Assembly (NCBI RefSeq): GCF_021088345.1
Contig: NZ_CP088156.1
Span: forward strand, 6,873,001-6,937,000
Reading direction: 5' to 3'
Length of the DNA: 64,000 nt
Source: Bradyrhizobium ontarionense
Lineage (GTDB): Bacteria > Pseudomonadota > Alphaproteobacteria > Rhizobiales > Xanthobacteraceae
Position 1 is the first letter of the stretch, and each line of letters begins with the position of its first letter. The notes below the pieces were generated by a model that saw only the letters and a list, made by a program, of their open reading frames with translations, ran no database searches and had not been told where the DNA came from. Shown piece after piece: positions 17,841 through 28,200 of the stretch. The position numbers and the translations under genes were made by a program.

Positions 17841-19946
17841 CTAAAGTTGACCAAGATGTTGCGGTGCTAAAATTCTATCGAGTATCGCCTTCATTCCAGA
17901 TGGTTGATAGCCTGAATCACGCATTCGGGCAATCACCACATTCCGAAAGGTTTCGTATTTGACGCCTGCACCGCGCTTTCCAACAAATAGGCGCAGGATA
18001 TCCCGCCCTCTGAACGAGCTTTTCCACGTTCCGTTTTGTAAGTCGGTTCGGAACCTCTCCTGATGCGTCTCTACTAGGTTCTCCACTGCAGCGGGAGAGA
18101 GGCGGTCGCGAATCAATGCATCGATCCTGTTGCGAGAGGCCTCGATGGCCTCGAAAAGCGACGTGCCGGGATTTGTCGACTTCGGATCGATTTTGGTGTT
18201 GATAGCTGCAATCATCTCGTTGTTTACCGCATCACATGAGTCGTGTAAAACTAGAGATTGCAACGTATCTTTCGCACAAGTGCGAAGTTCATCTTCGATT
18301 TCATCTTCTGATGGGATGTCTCGCCCGCCAAGAAGATCGTTCAGAGCGCTCCTAATAAAGCTCGGAATTAGCAAATAGTTCTCGATGTGATAAACGTCCC
18401 ATTCAAATTGTGTAGTAGCCGCAGTTCCGCCTTTTCCAGAATCTCGATCGGTTATGGAATAGACGCGCATGGGCGGAAGACGGCCTCCCTCAACAAGTGA
18501 TTGTAGCAGCGCATGAAGCCCTCGTACTCTAGCTTTGTTCGTGCCAGATGCGGCATTTACCTTTGCGATGAGCTCGGGAAACAGCTCCGACGTCATTCTC
18601 AAGTCGAAGTCGGAATCAGCTCCTTCAAATATTACGACCTTTGCCCCAGGATTGTATGCAGCCAAGTCTCCGACCATATCGATAATTGCGCGCTCGAGGT
18701 CGTGGTCGACTTCGATTCTATGGGCTTGGCGTGCTTGTAGCGTGTGTGCACTAGGCGTCATGTGAAACACGGACACGCCTTGGCGTCCCACGCTTTCTCT
18801 AAGGATGGCGTCGGAATGGGTAATCAGCCAAACTTGATTTCCTAGTTCTTTCGCCAAATGCCGATGATAAAAATCTGGCAGATTGCGCGTAAGTCTCGGG
18901 TTAAGGTGCAATTCTGGTTCGTCAAGTAGGATAACCGAATGCTTTGGCGCCGACCGCCTGAGTCGTAGGTAGCCGTAGAGTATCTCCTTCTCTCCGGAGC
19001 TTAGGTCATCAAGATCGTGGGTCTCTCGACCTCCAACTTTTACCGGGAAGTGTAGGCTGCCATCTGCTAGCGGCTGCGGACCAAGAAACTCCTTCTCGGG
19101 GAAAAAGGTCGAAAAAAGCTCCTTGAGAGTGTCGGTTAGTGAGTTCTTAGTGTCGAAACTCTTGCCGGCTTTTTCCGCAAGTGCTTCTCGAACATAGAGG
19201 GCGGCCATTTCGCTTTTTACGTTGGTGTATTTCGCGTTATAATTATAGAGAGCACTTTGCCGTCTTTGCTGTTCGATTGCATCGAGGTTTACGTTTATGG
19301 CGTTGAGTTGCTCCCGGTTATACATCCGGTGGGCGCCGTGGTAATCGATGACTCCGACGTTCTCCGGGTCAAAATCAGTGAACATAAGCTCTAGAGTTTT
19401 CGACGGTGTAAACTCTGGCGCTTGACCCGGGCGTATCATTAGGCTTGCTACGACAGTCGGTCTGTCAATTTCAGTGCTGAAAAGATCTAGGTCGTGTTTC
19501 GTTGCTGCATCTACTTCATCTTGGCGGCTTCTAAATTGAGCGGTGAGAGGGGCGGCTTCAAGGCTTCGCCAACCATATAATTCCGGAACAAGAGTTCTCC
19601 ACACCTGCCGCGTAATAAGTTCCTTGGCGCGTTCCTTGAGGTAGGCCCGTTCTTGATCGTGAAGCTTAACCTCCATCTGCAGCGCTAATGGCAGGCCCTT
19701 TTCGTTGAACATTGTCGCGAAGGCTCGTGGATCGTTCGTGAAGTTGATCTGAAACTCGCCAAACCATTGATGGAATTCATTCTGTTGGTAGCCTCCATAA
19801 ACTGATTTTAGAAGTCGAATGGCGTCGAGGATGCATGATTTTCCTGATCCATTCTGCCCGGCTAATACGACCATTTCGCCGAGATCACTTAATGCTGCCG
19901 AGCGAATGCCGCGGAAGTTCTCCACAATGACGCTGGTGATTTTCAA
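17841..19946 (-). CDS. AAA ATPase fused to a TOPRIM/DUF4435-like domain, candidate anti-phage protein
   Basis: 701 residues. Residues 1-400 form an ABC/SMC-like ATPase of the AAA_15/AAA_21 type: Walker A GQNGSGKS (30-37), signature DDLSSGEKEIL (313-323), Walker B SVILLDEPELHLNP (337-350) and switch LITHSDA (374-380). Residues about 435-640 look like TOPRIM/DUF4435: KVVIFEGADSDFDL with the acidic Glu441, SITDRDSGKGG with Asp500 and Asp502, then DVYHIENYLLIP, an IENYLL phrase typical of DUF4435. ATPase plus TOPRIM occurs in OLD nucleases, and ATPase plus DUF4435 is the pair in PARIS (AriA, AriB). Base composition is clearly more AT-rich than its neighbours, suggesting transfer. It is a single gene, so if a system it is a one-protein one. 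Confidence 0.75.
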   Translation of the reverse strand: MKITSVIVENFRGIRSAALSDLGEMVVLAGQNGSGKSCILDAIRLLKSVYGGYQQNEFHQWFGEFQINFTNDPRAFATMFNEKGLPLALQMEVKLHDQERAYLKERAKELITRQVWRTLVPELYGWRSLEAAPLTAQFRSRQDEVDAATKHDLDLFSTEIDRPTVVASLMIRPGQAPEFTPSKTLELMFTDFDPENVGVIDYHGAHRMYNREQLNAINVNLDAIEQQRRQSALYNYNAKYTNVKSEMAALYVREALAEKAGKSFDTKNSLTDTLKELFSTFFPEKEFLGPQPLADGSLHFPVKVGGRETHDLDDLSSGEKEILYGYLRLRRSAPKHSVILLDEPELHLNPRLTRNLPDFYHRHLAKELGNQVWLITHSDAILRESVGRQGVSVFHMTPSAHTLQARQAHRIEVDHDLERAIIDMVGDLAAYNPGAKVVIFEGADSDFDLRMTSELFPELIAKVNAASGTNKARVRGLHALLQSLVEGGRLPPMRVYSITDRDSGKGGTAATTQFEWDVYHIENYLLIPSFIRSALNDLLGGRDIPSEDEIEDELRTCAKDTLQSLVLHDSCDAVNNEMIAAINTKIDPKSTNPGTSLFEAIEASRNRIDALIRDRLSPAAVENLVETHQERFRTDLQNGTWKSSFRGRDILRLFVGKRGAGVKYETFRNVVIARMRDSGYQPSGMKAILDRILAPQHLGQL

Positions 19947-20326
19947 TGTGAGCTCCCATTGCGTTGAGTATTGAGAGTAAAATAATACCCAGTCGAATGT
20001 TTCTCACCCTAACAGGTATCGCGCCCGATCAGGTCAGTTGCGAGAGATTGCAACGTGTGTGGACTTCCGGTTGTCCACCGAAAAATACGGTCGCTCCCAA
20101 TCAGCCCTGGCGTAACGACGCGAATTCAGCAGTGCTTAATGCGGCAGACTATCATATTCGCTCGGCATGGGAGCTATCACCTGAATTGTTGTGAGCGGAC
20201 TTTCTATTGAAAGGAGCAGAGATTCCTTCTCATGGCCGTAATCCGCTGCTTCCAGCCCTATTCCATCATTCGATAGTTGATTGCTCCGGGTACCTAACTT
20301 GCTCACTTTGTATGCGCGGCGCGCGC
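19947..20326. other. Gene-free flank of the low-GC islet
   Basis: About 380 bp of mixed composition upstream of the AAA gene. It begins AT-rich, as expected for that gene's promoter, and returns to high GC towards 20320. I see no direct repeats, integrase or attachment site. Confidence 0.4.
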
Positions 20327-21106
20327 TCACGACATCCGCCGCCGGATCGCGAGCATCGCGAGCGACAGCACGATGGTGCCGACGATGAACACGGCGGCGG
20401 CCGAGACGATCGCCGGGCTGATGTTCTCGCGGATGGTGGCGAACATCTGCCGCGCCAGCGTGCGCTGGTTCGGCCCGGCCACGAACAGGGTCAGCACCAC
20501 CTCGTCAAGCGAGGTCGCGAACGCGAACAGCGCGCCGGAGATGATGCCGGGCAGGGCGATCGGCAGGGTCACCGAGGACAGCACCGTCACCGGCGAGGCG
20601 CCGAGGCTGGCGGCGGCCTGCTCCAGCTTGAGATCCACGCCCTGCAGGGCGGAGGAGACGTTGACCAGCACGAACGGCACGGCCACAACGGTGTGCGCGA
20701 TGATGACGCCGAGATAGGTGTTGGTGAGCCCGTAGCGTGCGAACATCAACTGCATGCCGACGCCGAGCACGACGGCCGGCACGACCATCGGCAGCAGGAA
20801 CACGGTCCGGAGAGCGGAGAGCAGCAGCGAGGCGCGCTTGCCGCGCAGGCCGAGCGCGGCCAGCGTGCCGAGCACGGTCGCCAGCGCCGTCGTTCCCGAG
20901 CCGATCAGCAGGCTGTTGACGATCGACAGCCGCCAGGAGTCGGCCGTGACCAGCTCTTTGAACCAGCGCGTCGAATAGCCGGGAATCGGATAGTTCAGGA
21001 ACACGCTGTCGGTGAGCGACAGCGGCAGCACGGCGACCAGCGGGCCGAGCAGGAACACCACCACGAGGCTCGCGAACAGCAGCTTGATGAGCGGCAGCAG
21101 CTTCAT
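20327..21106 (-). CDS. ABC transporter permease, PotC-type (polyamine/opine family)
   Basis: 259 residues. Starts MKLLPLIKLLFASLVVVFLL at 21104-21106 and has six hydrophobic segments. The EAA loop that contacts the ATPase reads EQAAASLGASPVTVLSSVTL. This is the second permease of the operon: its ATG overlaps the preceding stop by four bases (ATGA), a sign of translational coupling. The subunit pairs with the upstream permease in the inner membrane. Confidence 0.88.
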   Translation of the reverse strand: MKLLPLIKLLFASLVVVFLLGPLVAVLPLSLTDSVFLNYPIPGYSTRWFKELVTADSWRLSIVNSLLIGSGTTALATVLGTLAALGLRGKRASLLLSALRTVFLLPMVVPAVVLGVGMQLMFARYGLTNTYLGVIIAHTVVAVPFVLVNVSSALQGVDLKLEQAAASLGASPVTVLSSVTLPIALPGIISGALFAFATSLDEVVLTLFVAGPNQRTLARQMFATIRENISPAIVSAAAVFIVGTIVLSLAMLAIRRRMS

Positions 21107-22281
21107 GCGCGCTGCTCCTCGCCTGCCGTCAGGCGGATATAGACGGCGTAGAGCAGGATGGTCATCGCCAGCAGCACGAGGCCGAGCGCGCCGGCCATGC
21201 CCCAGTTCGCCGCGGCCGTGGCGTAATAGGCGATCACGGAGCTGATCATCTGGTCGTTGGCGCCGCCGATCAGAGCGGGTGTGATGTAGTAGCCGAGCGC
21301 GGCCATGAACACGAGCAGCGCGCCGGAGACGACGCCGCGCATCGAAAGCGGCAGCAGCACGTGAAAGAAGGCGCGCAGCGGATGGGCGCCGAGCGAGGCC
21401 GCCGCCGGCATCAAATTGCGCGGGATCGCGATCAGCACGCTGAAGATCGGCAGCACCATGAACGGCAGCAGCACATGCGTCATCGCGATGATGACGCCGA
21501 GCCGGTTGAACATCAGCGGGATCGGGCCGGAGGTGAGGCCGAGCCCCTTCAAGGTCGCATTGATCAGGCCGTTGTCCTGCAGCACGACATACCAGGCGGC
21601 GGTGCGCACCAGTAGCGAGGTCCATAGCGGCAGCAGCACGGCGCCGAGCAGGATCTGCCGGCGCCAGCCTTCCACTGAGGCGGCGACCATCGCGAAGGGC
21701 AGGCCGATGATGATGCAGGCGAGCGTGACGAGGGCTGAGGTCACGAAGGTGCGGATCAGGATCAGGCGATTGGCGGAGGCGCCCTCCGGCATCGCGGCGA
21801 CGTGGCCTGCGGCATCGCGTTCGAGGTCGACAGCGGCGAGCAGGTTCTTGTCGGTCCAGGGTGAGGCCACGGCCTCGGCGATGGTCGACCAATAGGTCGC
21901 CTCGCTCCAGCGCGCATCGATCGCGGCGAGATCGACGGCGCCGGCCGTGCCGTCGAGCGCGCGGCGGGTCTTGCCGAGCAGGCTGCGGAAGCCGGATTGC
22001 GCGCTGTTGAGCCGGCGAACGAGATCGCCGAACTGTTCGTCATTGCTGAGCGCGCGGATGTCGTCCGCGAAAGCGGCCTGGGCCGGCACAGGCGGAGCGC
22101 CCGTGCGCTCCCAGCCCGCCAGCGCCTTCGCAGTCCGGGGCAGGGCCTCGGTCGCGACCGGATCCGACACTGCCGACTTCATCATCGTCACCAGGGGCAC
22201 GACGAAGAACGACAGCATGAACGCCAACAGCGGCGCCAGCAGCAGGGCCGCCTTCAGCCGTTGGCGGAGGTCTGGTCGCAT
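21103..22281 (-). CDS. ABC transporter permease, PotB-type
   Basis: 392 residues, longer than a plain PotB (about 280), because a roughly 110-residue polar segment follows the first membrane helix (LLAPLLAFMLSFFVVPLVTM), before the remaining helices. The EAA motif reads PAAASLGAHPLRAFFHVLLPL. The ATG lies inside the end of the ATPase gene (28-bp overlap), so the two are co-translated. Insertions of this kind between TM1 and TM2 are common in rhizobial spermidine/putrescine-type permeases. Confidence 0.85.
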   Translation of the reverse strand: MRPDLRQRLKAALLLAPLLAFMLSFFVVPLVTMMKSAVSDPVATEALPRTAKALAGWERTGAPPVPAQAAFADDIRALSNDEQFGDLVRRLNSAQSGFRSLLGKTRRALDGTAGAVDLAAIDARWSEATYWSTIAEAVASPWTDKNLLAAVDLERDAAGHVAAMPEGASANRLILIRTFVTSALVTLACIIIGLPFAMVAASVEGWRRQILLGAVLLPLWTSLLVRTAAWYVVLQDNGLINATLKGLGLTSGPIPLMFNRLGVIIAMTHVLLPFMVLPIFSVLIAIPRNLMPAAASLGAHPLRAFFHVLLPLSMRGVVSGALLVFMAALGYYITPALIGGANDQMISSVIAYYATAAANWGMAGALGLVLLAMTILLYAVYIRLTAGEEQRA

Positions 22282-23351
22282 GATCCCACCACCCAGACAT
22301 CCGACGCCGCAAAGGAGAGCGCGACTTCGCTGCCGATTTCGACCGCCTGGCCGGCACGGTCGCTCTTGATGATCAGCCGCTGCGAGCCGACCTCGGCGAC
22401 GAGCCGCATGTGGTCGCCGAAATACACCGCATCCATGATGCGCGCGGTCAGGCGGTTCGATGTCGCCGCCGCGTGATCGTTGATCCTGATCGCCTCGGGG
22501 CGGATCGACACCTGGACATGGGCGCCATCAACGCGTCCGGAGCCGGCATGCGCGGACAGCGACAGGCCGGAGTCGGAGGTCAGGCGCACCGCCTCATCGG
22601 CCTGGTCGTCGACCTTGCACAGCAGCAGGTTGGTCTCGCCGATGAATTCGGCGACGAACGGCGTGCGCGGCAGGTCGTAGATCTCGCGCGGCGGGCCGAT
22701 CTGCTCGATCTTGCCGTGATTGAACACGGCGATGCGGTCCGACATCGTCAGCGCCTCGTCCTGGTCGTGTGTCACGAACACGATGGTGAGGCCGAGCCTG
22801 CGGTGCAGGTCGCGGATGTCGAGCTGCATCTGCTCGCGCAGTTTCTTGTCGAGCGCGCCGAGCGGCTCGTCCATCAGCACGACCTGCGGCTCGAACACCA
22901 GCGCGCGCGCCAGCGCCACCCGCTGCTGCTGGCCGCCCGACAATTGCGCCGGCTTGCGCTCGGCCATGGCGGACAGCTTGACCATGTCGAGCACGCGGGC
23001 GACGCGCGCGGCGATCTCCGCCTTCGCGACGTTGCGCATCTTGAGCGGGAAGGCGATGTTGTCGCGCACGCTCATGTGCGGGAACAGCGCGTAGTTCTGG
23101 AACACGACGCCCATGTTGCGCTTGAACGGAGGCAGCCCGTCGACCCTGTGGCCGTCGACATGGATGGTGCCGCTGGTCGGCTGCTCGAAGCCCGCCAGCA
23201 TCATCAGGAGCGTCGTCTTGCCCGAGCCGGAGGGACCGAGCAGGGCGATGAACTCGCCGCGCGCGATGTCGAGGTCGAGGTGATCGACGACGGTCAGCGC
23301 GGCGAAACGCTTGACCACCTGCCGAAACGAGATGAACGGCGTATCCATCAA
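22254..23351 (-). CDS. ABC transporter ATP-binding protein, PotA-type
   Basis: 365 residues. Walker A GPSGSGKTTLL near residue 39, signature LSGGQQQRVALARAL, Walker B VVLMDEPLGALDK and switch VFVTHDQDEAL. After about residue 240 there is a TOBE-like regulatory domain (VSIRPEAIRI) as in PotA/MalK-type ATPases. It energises import by the two following permeases. Gene order on this strand is binding protein, ATPase, permease, permease. Confidence 0.92.
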   Translation of the reverse strand: MMDTPFISFRQVVKRFAALTVVDHLDLDIARGEFIALLGPSGSGKTTLLMMLAGFEQPTSGTIHVDGHRVDGLPPFKRNMGVVFQNYALFPHMSVRDNIAFPLKMRNVAKAEIAARVARVLDMVKLSAMAERKPAQLSGGQQQRVALARALVFEPQVVLMDEPLGALDKKLREQMQLDIRDLHRRLGLTIVFVTHDQDEALTMSDRIAVFNHGKIEQIGPPREIYDLPRTPFVAEFIGETNLLLCKVDDQADEAVRLTSDSGLSLSAHAGSGRVDGAHVQVSIRPEAIRINDHAAATSNRLTARIMDAVYFGDHMRLVAEVGSQRLIIKSDRAGQAVEIGSEVALSFAASDVWVVGSCDQTSANG

Positions 23352-23463
23352 CGGAACTCACGGCGCGCCATCGTCACGCGGCTGCGCCTGCACGGTGGGA
23401 GCAGGGCCACGGGAGCCGTCATGGCTCCCGCGCGCCGGGGCGGTTTGAACTGAGCGGCAAGCC

Positions 23464-24579
23464 TCAGCGCGCGAGCCAGGCGTTGAAGCGCTTCGACAGC
23501 TCTTCCGAATTATCGGTCCAGAAGCCGACGTCGAGCGGAATGGCCTGCTTCAGATTGTCCGGCGTGGTCGGCAGCTCGGCCGTGTATTTCTCCGGCACGA
23601 GCTTCGCGGCCGCGATGTTGGGCTGGCCATAGGCGATGTATTCCGGCAGCTTGGACTGGTTCTCGGCCTGGCTCGCAAACGCGATGAAGTTCATCGCGGC
23701 GTCCTTGTTGGGCGAGTTCTTCAGCACCACCCAGCTGTCGACCGCGTAGATGCTGCCCGGGAAGACGAAGCCGAAATGCTTGCCCTCGGTGCGGTTGATG
23801 GCGCTGATGCGGCCGTTATAGACCGAGGTCATCGCGACCTGCCCGGACGACAGCAGCTGCAGCGGCTGGGCGCCGGCCTCCCACCACACGATGTCGGCCT
23901 TGAGCGCGTCGAGCTTCTTGAAGGCGCGATCGACGCCATCCTTCGTCTTCAGTACCTTGTAGACGTCGGTGACCGGCACGCCATCGGCCATCAGCGCGAA
24001 TTCGAGCGTGTATTTGGCGCCCTTGCGCAGGCCGCGCTTGCCTGGATATTTCGCGGTGTCCCAGAAATCGGCCCACGACTTTGGCGCGTCCTTGATCTTG
24101 TCGCCGTCATAGGACAGTCCGGTCGACCACACGATGGCGCCGACGCCGCAATCGCTGACGCCGGCCGGGATGAAGCCGCTCTTGCCGCCGAGCTTGTCCC
24201 AGTCGATCTTCTCATAGATGCCGTCGCTGCAGCCGAGCTCGAGCTCCTCGGCCTCGACCTGCACCGCGTCCCAGTTCGGCACCCCGGCCTTCACCTTGGC
24301 CTGCAGCACGCCATAGCCGCCGTCCCAGCTTTCATCGAGCACGGTGGCGCCGAGCTTGGCGGCAAACGGCTGGAAGTAGATCTTGCGCTGTGCGTCCTGA
24401 TAGTTGCCGCCCCAGGAGACGACGGTGAGATCGCGCGCCTGCGCCGACCCGGCGAGGGCGATCATGACGGCTGCGGCCGCGATCATCGATGTCGCAATGC
24501 CGGTCGGCAGGGAGGACGCCGGCCGATCCGTCTTGTCCGACATCGTCACGTTCGAGCACTTGTTAGACCGAAAGAGCAT
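23464..24579 (-). CDS. Periplasmic substrate-binding protein, PotD/spermidine-putrescine type
   Basis: 371 residues from the ATG at 24577-24579, with GGGGA upstream. A long N-terminal stretch precedes a signal sequence (TSMIAAAAVMIALAGSAQA) that ends in ARDLTVVSWGGNYQDAQRKI, the typical start of mature extracellular solute-binding family 1/PotD proteins. The closing part SEELSKRFNAWLAR is also usual. It captures a small cationic solute, probably a polyamine, for the downstream ATPase and permeases. The promoter must lie in 24580-24776, where I see no clear motif. Confidence 0.85.
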   Translation of the reverse strand: MLFRSNKCSNVTMSDKTDRPASSLPTGIATSMIAAAAVMIALAGSAQARDLTVVSWGGNYQDAQRKIYFQPFAAKLGATVLDESWDGGYGVLQAKVKAGVPNWDAVQVEAEELELGCSDGIYEKIDWDKLGGKSGFIPAGVSDCGVGAIVWSTGLSYDGDKIKDAPKSWADFWDTAKYPGKRGLRKGAKYTLEFALMADGVPVTDVYKVLKTKDGVDRAFKKLDALKADIVWWEAGAQPLQLLSSGQVAMTSVYNGRISAINRTEGKHFGFVFPGSIYAVDSWVVLKNSPNKDAAMNFIAFASQAENQSKLPEYIAYGQPNIAAAKLVPEKYTAELPTTPDNLKQAIPLDVGFWTDNSEELSKRFNAWLAR

Positions 24580-24776
24580 GCTTGATCCCCGCTGGAAAGC
24601 CCAAAAAAGGCTATCGACAAGCCTCTGCCCTGGCAAGCGCGAGTTTTGACCGCGAGATGACGCTATTTGGGCGGGAGCGGGCGGCGGCACCCGGATGCGA
24701 ACGCGACGCGGATGCGGCCGGCGCAATCAGCGGGCATGGTGATGATGATTTGAGCCTGTGCGGGGCCGCGCGGGGG

Positions 24777-24974
24777 TTACCTCTGGTGCAGGCAGGGGCC
24801 GGGGGACACGTCACTGGCCGAGTTATCCACGACGAGATCGAGCGTCGGCTGTGTCATCCCGAATGGACGGCTGGGGGCGGACAACTGCCGGGTGCCGCCA
24901 TGCGCGCCGATGCGCTCGAACACCTGGGCCGTCGTCATCAGCTTCTTAGCGACAAGGTGATTCAAAAGTTCCAT
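24777..24974 (-). CDS. Small hypothetical protein
   Basis: 65 residues starting MELLNHLVAKKLMTTAQVFERIG at the ATG complementary to 24972-24974. AAGGAG sits seven bases upstream, an excellent ribosome binding site, which is the main reason to believe it. The first 25 residues look like an amphipathic helix and the rest is less protein-like. No family recognised. It lies between the ABC importer and the RND efflux genes with no clear operon link. Confidence 0.4.
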   Translation of the reverse strand: MELLNHLVAKKLMTTAQVFERIGAHGGTRQLSAPSRPFGMTQPTLDLVVDNSASDVSPGPCLHQR

Positions 24975-25227
24975 GTCATAACTCCTTATCGAAATGACCC
25001 GGCGGCCAGGTGCGGGTTCTGGCCGCCGGGTCGGCGCGACGGGCTGAGGTGGCGTCCTCCATCCCGCCGCGCTGGTCTGTGATCTGGCACACACTTGATC
25101 AGATTTGATCGCATCGGGCCGGATCGTCGGTGGAGCGTGAGGGGACGCCAACTGTGTCTCTCGCCCTTACGGATAAAAGACGTTTCAAGTTGCGCACGTC
25201 CGACATCACGCCTTTTCACATCGGCGT

Positions 25228-28200
25228 CTACTCCGCGGGCTGGGCGGCCACCGTGCCGTGGTCGCCATGCTGGGTGAGCGGCTTCATGCCGGAGAGCGTG
25301 CGCAGCAGCACATAGAACACGGGCGTCAGAAACAGGCCGAACACGGTGACGCCGATCATGCCGGAGAACACCGCCACGCCCATCGCGCGCCGCATCTCCG
25401 AACCTGCGCCGGTCGAGAGCACCAGCGGCAGCACGCCCATGATGAAGGCCATCGATGTCATCAGGATCGGACGCAGCCGCAGGCGGCTGGCTTCGATCGC
25501 GGCGCGGAGCGGCGTGCGCCCGGCGAATTCGAGCTCGCGCGCGAATTCGACGATCAGGATCGCGTTCTTGGCGGACAGGCCGACCAGAACGATGAGCCCG
25601 ATCTGGGTGAAGATGTTGTTGTCGCCCTTCGAGAGGTAGACGCCGAACATCGCAGCCAGCAGCGCCATCGGCACGATCATCAGGATCGCGAGCGGCAAGG
25701 TCAGGCTCTCGTACAGCGCCGCCAGCACCAGGAACACCAGCAGGATCGCGAGCGGAAACACCCAGAGTCCCGAATTGCCGGCGATGAACTCCTGGTAGGT
25801 CAGGTCGGTCCATTCGAAGGCGAAGCCGGGCGGCAGCACCTCGGCGGCGACCCGCTCGGCCGCGGCCTGCGCCTGGCCCGACGAGAAGCCGGGCGCCGCG
25901 GCGGCGTTGATGTCCGACGACAGGAAGCCGTTGTAGCGGATGGCGCGCTCGGGGCCGGCGCTCTGGCGCACGTTAAGCAGCGCCGACAGCGGCACCATGT
26001 CGCCGGAGGCGGAGCGCACCTTGAGCTGGCGGATGTCGTCGGCGCGGGCGCGGAACGGCGCGTCGGCCTGCACGCGGACCGAATAGGTGCGGCCGAACTT
26101 GTTGAAGTCGTTCACGTAGTAGGAGCCGAGGTAGATCTGCAGGGTGTTGAACACCTCGGTGACGGGCACGCCGAGCTGCAGCGCCTTGGTGCGGTCGATG
26201 TCGGCGAACAGCTGCGGCACGTTGACCTGGAAGCTCGAGAATACGCCGGCAATTTCGGGGGACTTCTGCAGGCCCGCCATGAATGTCTTGGTGACGTCGT
26301 TCAGCGCCTCATAGCCGAGCCCGGCGCGATCCTCGATCTGCAGCTTGAAGCCGCCGATGGTGCCGAGGCCGTTGACCGGTGGCGGCGGGAACATCGCGAT
26401 GAAGGCGTCCTGGATACCGGCGTATTTCTTGTTGAGCTCCATCGCCAGCGCGCCGCCGGACAGCCGTGGATCCTTGCGCTCGTCGAACGGCTTCAGGGTC
26501 GAGAACACGATGCCGGCGTTGGAGGAGTTGGTGAAGCCGGAGATCGAGAGACCAGGGAAGGCGACCGAGCTCTCGACGCCGGGCTGCGTCAGCGCGATGT
26601 CGCTCATCTTGCGGATGACTTCCTCCGAACGATCGAGCGTGGCGCCGTCGGGCAGCCGCGCGAAGCCGACCAGATACTGCTTGTCCTGGCCCGGCACGAA
26701 GCCGCCCGGCACCTGCTTGAACAGGACAAAGGTGGCGCCGACCAACAGCACGTAGAGCACCATGATGCCGGCCTTGGCGGTGATCACCCTGGAGACGCTG
26801 CCGCTGTAATTGTCGGAGGCGCGCACGAAGGCCCGGTTGAAGCCGCGGAAGAACCAGCCGAGCGAGGCGTCGAGGATGCGGGTGAGGCGATCCTTCGGCG
26901 CGTGATGGCCCTTGAGCAGCAGCGCCGACAGCGCCGGCGACAAGGTCAGCGAGTTGACGGCCGAGATCACGGTGGAGATCGCAATCGTCAGCGCGAACTG
27001 CTTGTAGAACTGGCCGGTCAGGCCGGAGATGAAGGCGAGCGGCACGAACACGGCGATCAGCACCAGCGCGATCGCGATGATCGGGCCCGAGACTTCCCGC
27101 ATCGCCTGGTAGGTGGCGTCGCGCGGCGACAGCCCGCCCTCGATGTTGCGCTCGACGTTCTCGACCACGACGATGGCGTCGTCGACGACGATGCCGATCG
27201 CAAGCACGAGGCCGAACAGGCTGAGCGCGTTGATCGAGAAGCCGAACAGGTGCATCACGGCGAAGGTGCCGACAATTGATACGGGGACGGCCAGCAGCGG
27301 GATGATCGAGGCGCGCCAGGTCTGCAGGAACAGGATCACCACGATCACGACCAGCACGATGGCCTCGAACAGCGTGTGCACGACGGCCTCGATCGAGGAG
27401 CGCACGAACTGGGTCGGATCGTAGACGATGTGGTACTCGACACCCTCAGGCATCGTCTTCTTGATCTCGGCCATGGTGGCGCGGACGTTGTCGGAGATCT
27501 GCAGCGCGTTGGATCCGGGCGCCTGGAAGATCGGGATCGCCACCGCCTGCTTGTTGTCGAGCAGCGAGCGCAGGCCGTATTCGGAGGCGCCGAGCTCGAT
27601 GCGGGCGACGTCGCGCAGCCGCGTGATCTCGCCATGCGCGCCGGTCTTCACGACGATGTCGGCGAACTGGTCTTCATTCGAGAGCCGGCCTTCGGCATTG
27701 ACCGAGAGCTGCAAATCGAGGCCCTTGACGCTCGGCGAGGCGCCGACCACGCCGGCGGCGGCCTCGACGTTCTGCGCCTGGATCGCCTTGACGATGTCGG
27801 AGGCCGACAGGCCGTGCTCGGCCGCCTTCTGCGGATCGAGCCAGACCCGCATCGAATAGTCGCCGGCGCCGAACAGCTGCACGTCGCCGACGCCCTCGAT
27901 GCGTGCCAGCCGGTCCTTGACGTTGAGCACGGCGTAGTTGCGCAGATAGGTCGTGTCGTAGCGGCCGTTCGGCGAGATCAGGTGCACCACCATGGTGAGG
28001 TCGGGCGAGCTCTTCTTGGTGACGATGCCGAGCTGCCGCACCACGTTGGGCAGCCGCGGCTCGGCCTGCTGCACCCGGTTCTGCACCAGCTGCGTGGCCT
28101 TGTCGGGGTCGGTGCCGAGCTTGAAGGTGACGGTCAGGGTCAGCGCGCCGTCGGTGGTCGCCTGGCTGCTCATGTAGAGCATGTTCTCGACGCCGTTGAT

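Noticed and set aside
25258..27279. 673-residue open frame opposite the RND pump gene
   Set aside because: Shadow frame: Glu/His/Arg/Gln-rich, no domain or ribosome binding site, fully antisense to an unmistakable efflux pump.
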